Source: Valencia hispanica (Eukaryota > Chordata > Actinopteri > Cyprinodontiformes > Valenciidae). Taken from it: a stretch of DNA of 64,000 nucleotides. The notes under the pieces are model-generated. The model did not search any database, was not told the DNA's origin, and saw nothing but the letters and a program-made list of their open reading frames with translations. The DNA lies in NCBI GenBank assembly GCA_963556495.2, contig OY747701.1, forward strand, positions 42,766,001 to 42,830,000, given 5' to 3'. Made by a program: the position numbers and the translations under genes. Positions 56,230-64,000 of the stretch are shown here, one piece after another; position 1 is the first letter of the stretch, and each line of letters begins with the position of its first letter.

Positions 56230-59200
56230 AAGTTTCCAGTTTTTTCTCCTCGGGGTGAACCTAGGTGAACCTCTGCCTTGGTGTTGTGTCTTTTCCACCT
56301 TGTATTTTTCTGTTATAGGTGAGAAGTCCTTCAGAATATCTGATCTGTGTTGAATATTCCCTGTTGTTAATACAACTCTTACCCATGCAGATGCTTGTTT
56401 TTGAAACTCAATAAGTTGTTTGGATGTCTAGATGCCTAGATGCATGGAGTTTTTACCAGGTTGATTTGTTTTATAGCAGTTGTACAGGTGCAACTCTTAA
56501 AGTGTTCAGGGAGTATAGAGTTAGGTTTCATTTAGGTTAATTAGTTACTTTTTACTTTGTTTTGCAGGCTTTTCTGTATTTAAATTCCAACGTGCTTGTC
56601 TGGATATATCAATATTTCAAAAAGATAATTTGAAATTGCGTAACAAATTATGTAGTTGCTCCTAATAGTGCAGGCCTTTCCCCTAATAGCTGTATATGCA
56701 GAAAACTCAGTCAATCCCCAATTACACCATAGTAATGTAAGTCTCCCTTAATTGTCCATTAACATAATTATCACAGGCAGTAATTACCTTTCAAAGTAAT
56801 GGGCACCAAAATGGCCCAGTAGCTGAATTTTGATATGCGCTATGCCTATATTAGACCCATGATGTTTTACCTGAGTTATAAAAATGCATTAGTGAGTGAT
56901 TAGGCAACAAAAACAGATAATTAACAGCTTAAGCAGTACAATTTTGGCTTTAAAACTTAAAGCTTGTAAAATAGACTGATTTGTAAGATAAAATCTGATG
57001 AATTCATGGAAAAAGGAAGGACAATTTTCTTTGAGTTGCTCTGAGTTTAAAAAACAAAAAATTGGAGAATGTTGAAAGAACATGGCTGTATCAAAATTTC
57101 AAGTATCAAAAGGATGTTTAATATATAAAAGATAAAGAAAGACATGCACATAATAATAATAACACAAAATGGGTGAATGAGAGAAATGATGTAGAAAGTA
57201 GTCTCCATATGCCTATTGGACCTCCTCCTAAATTACAGCCTGATGAACACCTGAGACTCAGATGACTGTAGACAGGCTGTTGTTCACTGCCCTTCATCTT
57301 GTAATAATCAGACTCATAAATGATCTTGCCACGTGTGTATGTGTATGGATGCATATGTTTTCAGCAAAAATAAGAAACTCTGGTTGACTTGAAAATGCTG
57401 TAAGATTGGTGTGTAGGATGGCAGGGTAAGAAGCAGATCAATTTGTTCCTTACAGTATATTACAGCAGTGAATGGCTGTTATTTCAGCTACTATCTTCAT
57501 CACATTCTCTAATTTTATTTAAACTCTCTCTTGGCTTCTAATACCTAACTTAATTTGTCTACATGTGCTTCTTGATCATTGTTTTTCTTTGTAGTTTTTC
57601 TTCTCCTTTTTTGTCACCACTGGTGTCTTGTCTAATATCAGCTTTTCATGCCAAATAAATGTCTCTACTACCTATGCCTCTATCAACATCCCAGAGGGGC
57701 TATCCAATGGTAATGGTAAAATACTTAAGACAGATTGTCACTGAGGAGCTTTCTAACAGTAGAAAGGTGGGGAAGCTAATCCTTCAGTATACTTCCACAA
57801 AGACAAAAAGCAAAACGAGAAGATCTGTCTGCTTTTGACTGCCTTATGTATGTGTGGAGCTATAGGAACAAGAGAGTTGGCTGTAGCAAGTCATTGGTAT
57901 TGTTTTAAAGCAATTACTTGCATAGTCACTTGTTATGTAACGATTTGTCCGAGACTATTTGACACTAGTGTGAACAGTACTCAGACATGCTGTCAAATAA
58001 GTTAGGAAGGCTTCAGCAAAGGGCTGCTCAATTATCACTAAAGTATATGGTTTACCAAGTTTAAAGTTTGCTTGTTAAAACATAAATTAGGCCTTGGAGT
58101 TTTAGCCCTTTGGGTCCAGTTGTGGGAATGGGCTGGGCCTGTAATTGGACAGCAACCTACTGTAAATGAGCTTTACTGATAGTACAGTAGATCTGTGCCT
58201 GCATCAGCAAATTGTGGATAAGCCTGTAAGCCAAGGACTGGTTGACCTTAATTATTAATATTGTGCTGCACATGAAGCCAGAAAAGTTCCGCATTTCCTG
58301 ATAGGGTTGCTAACTGTAACCACTTTAATGAGTTAGCAGCGCAGATATACTCCTTTACTGCTCTCACTTTTAAGGGAATGTAGAGTGATAATAAAAGTTT
58401 TATGTTAATATATATGTTGACTGTCTAAAAAGTACAATGTAGTGTGCTCCCAACCATCCTGCTTATTTACATTATAAAAATGGTGGATTTGGTGCAGCCC
58501 AGTTGGTTAAATAGGGATTATATGCAGAGGCTGAATGTACTCCATACTGGGTTAGACACCCATCTATGCCTCTTCATTGCATGCATCACCTTTTCAGCCT
58601 CTATCTGTTGTCTCTATCACTATTAAATAAAAAACACTAAAATCTGAAAATATGTAGCAAGACCAAAAGGATTTTTTATTATCTATTGTCTGATCACCCA
58701 AGCATACGAAGAAATCCAGAAAATTATTCATTTGAGAAACTGAAACGAACCTGAAAAGAAGGCTTAGGATTGGGATCCATGGGATCTTATCTTCAGATAG
58801 GAATTCTGAATTCACATCATCTGTCACCTGGAATTGAGAAAAAGGCATAATGTTGAAAAGGGCATAAACCTCACAGCACTCAAGAGCAACAGGGGGCAAG
58901 TAGTCTCGGCTCTCGGAGGCTGCAGCACTGCCCAGCAGACAGTTACCAGGCATCCTCCTGGAGCAGCTATCTGCTTAACACCGAGGTAGATCATCAGCAC
59001 AGGACAAAAGTAGCCACCCCCATGCCAGATAGGCACAGGGGTACACAAAGACCATAGAACCCCCCCCACCAATTCCTACTCCCACCCAGCCTTGCTGCCA
59101 CATTCCTGAGAGCTGGTAAAGCTGGGAATCTGGTCACCCCGGTGGCTAGGTGCCCACACAAACAGAGCCACCCAGCACCAATGAGCGGGAACACCCCACA

Positions 59201-60394
59201 GGGCCACAAACCTGCCAGACGGAGACCGTCAATCCACATTGGTCAGAAGAAGAATAATATTTGTCTAAATTATCCATAATTGTAATAAAAGAAAGATTAG
59301 CACAGCCAGTAAACAAAATACATCTAATAATGTAATAAAGAACACACTCATTAGTACCTGCAATAGAAATCAGTGCCATCTGTAAGATAGAGTTTTTAAG
59401 AGGAACAAAATGTAAAAAAGAAAGAATACTTTTTTTAAAAGGCGATTATTTTTTAGTTGGGCACTTATGAGAGTCTTTGATGTCTGTGGTGAGATTACTG
59501 CAGCCTGATAATGTTTGGGTTATTAACAAGAACCATTTTTGTAAAGAGTGAAAAAATACTCTCAATTTGCTATTGCAGTTAATCTGTTGTCATGAACCCC
59601 AGATGACCTGGAGACAGCAGAATCCCAGACAGGAGAGCTCAAAGAGGCAAACTGTTCAGATGTGTCAAGTATCTTATCAGGACACCATGTGACTGTTATC
59701 ATGTGAGTACATCTGTCTAACAGTTGGAGACACCTAGGGCAAAAACAAAATATAAACGTGACCGTAAAACTCCCATATGGCACAGAATATCCCACAGCAG
59801 ATGCGGGGGGCATGGGTGGAAGACAATGTCCAGGAAAAAGACTATTTCTTCTTGAGTCAGCAGTACCTAAAGGCATCACAGATAGTAACAAGGTGATCAA
59901 CTAAGAGGAAAATTAGGTAAAGTCTTCTGAAAATTGCTTGTCCCAAACTAAAGATATATTTAGTCCTATTAATGAGGGGAGGGACACCATTCATCTCGTT
60001 TAGTTTAGTTTAAACATCAAATAGAATAACTTAACCAATTTTTTTATGTTGATAAGGCCCCAATGATCACACTTCAAAGCAAAACTGTTGTCATGAAGCC
60101 CTGGTTCAAAGTAAATGTTGGTTAAAGTGTGGCATAAGTCTCTTAAAAGGATATATCAATATATGTCTGTGTTGTGTGTGTGTGTGTTTTGCGTGAGTGC
60201 GTCCGTGCATGTGTGTTTGCGCAGACAACATATCCAGTAACATGCTGGTTTCCAGAACTCAGAATAAACAAGTGAGAATCCCACTGCTTCTGGAAACCCT
60301 GGCCCTAAAGAAACATAAGACTCACCAGCATACATCTAAAGGCCACACATAGGTTATCCTGTGTTGAAAGGCACCGCCTGTGTCACAGGCATGG
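56230..60394. other. Unassigned, with a GC-richer block and a GT run
   Basis: Mostly AT-rich DNA with no gene recognised. The 58850-59230 stretch is C-rich on the plus strand and open in overlapping minus-strand frames (for example 58994-59239), but no domain is visible. A short (GT)n lies at 60170-60188. Confidence 0.45.
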
Positions 60395-60507
60395 TCTCAC
60401 AGAACAACCCCTCCGTTCTTCCTGGCACCGCTCACTTTGTCGAATTTTCAAATGTTGTCTGGGGGCGGGGTTATGATTTTTCAGGGGGTTCAGTTACACT
60501 TTAACTG
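60395..60507 (-). mobile_element. Fragment of the 44.5-kb DNA element
   Basis: CCGTTCTTCCTGGCACCGCT, TTTTCAAATGTTGTCTGGGG and TCAGTTACACTTTAA match the reverse complement of 44495-44600. About 110 bp, starting at the same terminal sequence, which supports that sequence as an element end. Confidence 0.7.
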
Positions 60508-60517
60508 ATGTGAGGAT

Positions 60518-60631
60518 GCCATCCATCCATCTATTTTCTGTACCCGTTCATCCTTTTCAGGGTTGCGGGGGGTTAGTGCCTATCTCCAGCAATCACGGGG
60601 TACACCCTGGACAGGTCGCCAGTCCATCGCA
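60518..60631 (-). mobile_element. 5'-truncated SINE with target duplication
   Basis: In reverse complement: TGCGATGGACTGGCGACCTG, CCAGGGTGTACCCCGTGATT and the ATGGATGG tail, that is, only the 3' 114 bp of the SINE seen at 39117-39500. GATGTGAGGAT is duplicated at 60507-60517 and 60632-60642, proving a separate retroposition event. Confidence 0.85.
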
Positions 60632-60642
60632 GATGTGAGGAT

Positions 60643-62693
60643 ATATGTCAGAAAAAATGTAACATTATCAACACAAAGCAAAAAATTACAGTTCAAACAT
60701 TTACACATGTACAGAAAACATAGGTGAATAATTTATTGCAGACATGACAATCTCAAGAGCAGTGGGCCATATCCAGTCCATGATTCAATTGTGTCTGGCC
60801 TATGAGATAATTTGATGTGCCATTGATGGCCTGCTAGTGGGAGTTACATAGAGCTCATACTAATCACACGATATTTTCCATGATATATGCCTGCAATCAC
60901 TTGAAGCCAGAGACTGGAGTGCACAAGCTACACTGGGAGTCAGCCGTGCTGTGTTCCCAAGTTCCAGTTTTGCTGATAAACTGAGCAGATAGAGCAATTA
61001 GTTCTGGTGTCACCTCACTGACTTTAAAGCACAAAAAATAATCTGGTACTGTTTTGTAATTCATTCGCTTTTGACATGGATAGAGCTCCTGCCGCACATC
61101 CAGATGGAGTTTATAGAACTGCAGATTACCAGGCATCTCTGTTGATCTTGCACAGTTTCCCCCCATCATCCTGAGACAATGCTCTCAGTCTGCCTCCAAG
61201 CTGCTCAAATGCGGCACATGTTTGGTAGTACACACCTGTGCAAGGAACTATTGTCTGTGATGAAGATAAACAAGATGGCATAAAGAAGCTGATGCACACT
61301 TTCAAAGTATTCTAAGAATATTCATGAACTTGTTGCCCAGAAATTATGGCAAGCAGTTACTTGTAGACAAAATGGCACACATTTTGTATTTACAGTTCTG
61401 GTTACACTGCAAGAACAAGAGTTTAAAATGATTCATCTTTTCCATCAGAAACTTTTGCCTCTCTGGGTAGTGAGAAACAGACTGACAGACTATTTTCAAC
61501 CTTTTTAGGCAGTTGTGGTAAAAAAGCAAAGTATCTCAAAATGTTTTCATTTTCCTACAATAATTGATTCATTTTTGGGTTGTAAACTAAAAATGGGCTT
61601 ACAAATCAGGGGATGAAAACGTTCTAGAAGTTTAGTAGAATATTTTAAAGAATCTTTTTAAAACAATGTAGTTTTGTAACTGGCACAGATAACAAGTGCG
61701 TGAGATGAAACAGTTTTATGCCATCTTAGGTTTGCAGAAAGTCTCTAAATGACACCTTTGTCTTCTACATAAATCATTGGTAAACTAATAATCTCTGATC
61801 TAAGAGATCCTAAAAAGAGTTTCAGCAGCTGAAGCAATTTGAGAAAAAATACATCATAAGGATAAACATATTTGATGAAAAACCTTTTTTTTAACATTGA
61901 GGAGCTGAATGAGATGAATGTACCGATATGCCTTAATAGCAAAAGTCTTACAGAACCCTTCTGATTAAATACAAAAACATTAGTCAAAAACTAGCAGGTT
62001 TAGCTCATTCAAATGCTCATAGCAAAGCAATGGAGCAATCTATGACTTGATGAGTTGCCCATTTCATCAGTCAACCAGTCAGTTGATCAACCAGTGTATG
62101 ACAAGTTTATGGATCATCTCTGCTTATTATTCAGTCATCTTTTTCGAGAATGTTATCAAGCCTACTTTGTCCCTGCTTAACTTCCAATTTAAGGCTGTAC
62201 TAAAAGCAGAGCAGAGCTACTGATGTGATTCCTTTCGTCATCCAGATAACTCAGTAATTTGAAACCAAGGCTCGTTCACAGTCTGTGCACACAAGTAACA
62301 TTTTAGTTAAACGAGGCATCAGTAAATTGAAGAGCAATTTGAAAAGGATGAAAGGGGAAGCCCTTCTCTCCATTATTGTATGCATAACTTTTTTTCTGTG
62401 GTTTCTCTGTGTTCTCTGATCTGTTACTTGTGCTTATTGTGCAATACAGTGAGGAACAAAGTGGGAAAAGGATTTTCTTTTCTGTATCTGACCTGTGATT
62501 GTGCTACATCCTGAGACATCAGGGAATGCTATATTCAATATACCTCGTCTCATAAAAAGTTATCTATGAGAAAAATGGATAGGCAATACAATTTGTTTAA
62601 AACAGTGTCTATCTTTATTGAATAAATAAAAATGCAATACATGACTCATCAAAAATAGTACATATGTCAATAAATATTTAGGGCCAAGACATT
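60643..62693. other. Unassigned AT-rich DNA
   Basis: No supported feature; open frames are short and unrecognised. Confidence 0.5.
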
Positions 62694-62740
62694 GAATATG
62701 TAGCTTGAAAAAAAAAAAAAAAAAGAATATGTAGCTTGAA
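62694..62740. repeat. Poly(A) run between 16-bp direct repeats
   Basis: GAATATGTAGCTTGAA is present at 62694-62709 and 62725-62740 with a 17-nt A run between (62708-62724). This is the footprint of a target-primed insertion that carried only a poly(A) tail; slippage duplication is the alternative. Confidence 0.8.
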
Positions 62741-62835
62741 TTCACATAAAGTAAAGCAAAAGTTTCCTGGCAGTACAACATGTATCTTATGGATGATGTA
62801 TGAAAATCTTCAGCAGTACAGCATGTTCTTCTAAC

Positions 62836-63325
62836 GGTGCGTTCACACCAAACGCGTTTGAAGCGTCAAGGGCGTCACGTTTACATGTACAGTCAATGCA
62901 GAAGCGCGCTGACGCGCTTCAGGGTTTCTACACTGCCTCATGCATGCACCAAATTCGCGCAAATGAAATGTTTGACGCGCGTCAGAAAGTACGCGCGTCA
63001 TTTTATGTGGTGCATTTTGTGCATTCACGCCTGACGCACATTTTAGTGTCTGCCGCTGAAGTTGAAAAATCTGAACTTTGCCGTTAATTCACGCCGCGTC
63101 AACCAATCAACCAGGAGCCTGGTGACGTGGTGTCACGTGATGCTGTAAACCAGTTCATGGGGTCAGGTCCGGCAAAATTGTTCATTCAACATGGAGGAAA
63201 TACTGATAATGGCCGTGGCTAATCACCCGGAGCTAAACGACACCAGTTGCTTTCTCTACAGAGACGGGAATAAAAAGGACCTCGCTTGGAGGAAAATAAG
63301 TGAGGAGACCTACTACTGACCTAAG
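62836..63325 (+). mobile_element. PIF/Harbinger element, left-end remnant
   Basis: It starts GGTGCGTTCACACCAAACGC after CTAAC and has GACGCGC or GCGCGTCA repeats in both orientations to about 63060, then a promoter-like GC stretch and the MADF reading frame at 63191. It is truncated near 63325 by L2-B sequence. The right end is missing. Confidence 0.65.
63191..63319 (+). pseudogene. MADF-domain fragment of a Harbinger accessory protein
   Basis: MEEILIMAVANHPELNDTSC then FLYRDGNKKDLAWRKISEE matches the first half of a MADF (Myb/SANT-like) domain: N-terminal helix, HPELxD, then the W of the last helix start. PIF/Harbinger transposons encode such a DNA-binding partner of the transposase. A stop follows at 63317-63319 and the rest is missing. 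Confidence 0.75.
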
Positions 63326-63339
63326 GATCTAAGGAAACC

Positions 63340-63978
63340 CCACAGGTCTCCCTAAAAAGTCAATTAGACAGCTGCAGCTGATCCAGAGCGCTAGAACCAG
63401 GAAAGTGGAGCACATCACCTCAGTTCTAAAGTCCTTACACTGGCTCCCTGTAGCTCAGAGAATAGACTTCAAAACACTTTTACTAGTTTATTGATCATTG
63501 AACGGCTTAGCACCAAAATATGTTGAAGATCTGCTGTTAATATACCAACCCACCAGACCACTCAGGTCCTCTAATTCCAGTCTACTCACCATCCCTAGAA
63601 TTAGAACCAAATATGGAGAAGCAGCTTTCAGTTTCTATGCTCCTCTAATCTGGAACAAACTTCTAGAGAACTGCAAAGCTGCTGAAACACTGAGTTTCTT
63701 TAAATCACAACTAAAAACGTATCTGTTTATAGCTGCCTTTGAGTAATGCTTTGATGTATCATGTTTTGTGTGTGCTTCTTGCTTTACTGCTGTTTCTACA
63801 TTATATGCTTTGTAATGCTTTGATGTATCTGTATGAGTTTCTTGCTTTATTGCTGTTTTTACTTTATATGCTTTGTCTGTGTTTTACTGCTATTTTTATT
63901 TTACCCTTTAATCATGTAAAGCTTCTTTAATTACCTTGTTGTTGAAAGTGTGCTATACAAATAAAATTGCCTTGCCAT
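63340..63978 (+). mobile_element. L2-B LINE, sense, 5'-truncated
   Basis: Begins around RQLQLIQSARTRKVEHITSV and runs through the C-terminus and 3' UTR to CAAATAAAATTGCCTTGCC at 63959-63977. The last bases of the window are unique sequence. It landed next to or in the Harbinger remnant. A short block (TGCTTTGATGTATC, TTGCTTTA.TGCTGTTT) is roughly duplicated at 63745-63800 and 63815-63865 in the 3' UTR. Confidence 0.83.
63400..63746 (+). pseudogene. L2-B RT C-terminal region
   Basis: VEHITSVLKSLHWLPVAQRI then FKTLLLVY with a TGA at 63494, then SLNGLAPKYVEDLLLIYQPT, IPRIRTKYGEAAFSFYAPLI and FKSQLKTYLFIAAFE. Only the end of the protein is present. Confidence 0.82.
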
Positions 63979-64000
63979 ATTGCATCCTTTTTACCATCTA

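Noticed and set aside
58824..59379. Several overlapping minus-strand frames in a C-rich block
   Set aside because: They have no recognisable domain, unclear starts and no splice pattern; composition explains the openness.

Overview
This window looks like a piece of a teleost fish nuclear genome. It is AT-rich, has no bacterial-style gene packing, and is dominated by transposable elements typical of ray-finned fish: L2-like, Rex1-like and L1-clade LINEs, tRNA-derived SINEs, a Tc1/mariner remnant, and hAT and PIF/Harbinger non-autonomous elements. I found no host protein-coding gene I can defend. The long open frames are decayed transposon ORFs, and most short ones are chance. The window could be intergenic or lie inside a large intron.

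Layout. 1-5200: a decayed L2-type LINE (my label L2-A, plus strand). Its 3' UTR carries a TG...CA insertion shaped like a solo LTR (3146-4551). The L2 itself sits inside the reverse transcriptase of an antisense L1-clade LINE (5202-8300). 9-14.9 kb: MITE-like sequence, LINE tails, microsatellites and a short copy of an unknown repeat (family X, 13377-13996). 14.9-17.5 kb: an antisense LINE (L2-C) interrupted by a hAT element with a BED zinc-finger relic. 17.5-21.1 kb: a long copy of family X containing another LINE, itself interrupted by a Harbinger-type MITE, then a GC-rich tandem-repeat tract. 22.4-26.3 kb: LINE and SINE fragments and two outward-facing Rex1 copies. 26.3-32.9 kb: mostly unassigned AT-rich DNA with one hAT MITE whose target duplication is intact (29055-29877). 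32.9-38.2 kb: a dense nest of L2-A, L2-B tail, Rex1-like, Harbinger MITE, Tc1, hAT and THAP-domain fragments. 39-46.8 kb: a SINE, MITEs, a long imperfect palindrome and an antisense L2-B copy. 49.9-52.7 kb: a 2.8-kb hAT element with an 8-bp target duplication; an internal segment of it resembles its own flanks. 53-64 kb: unassigned DNA, a truncated SINE with target duplication, a poly(A)-only insertion scar, a Harbinger MADF fragment and a final L2-B copy.

How the parts relate. No pathway or operon is encoded. The value is the insertion stratigraphy: several elements are dated relative to each other by nesting, and removing them restores the host reading frame or host repeat sequence (3146-4551, 17964-18688, 36047-36592). 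Labels L2-A, L2-B, L2-C and X are mine for this window and are not database names. I saw no system that I could honestly call new; the most unusual signals are the hAT with flank-like cargo, family X, and a set of perfect hairpins with very short loops.
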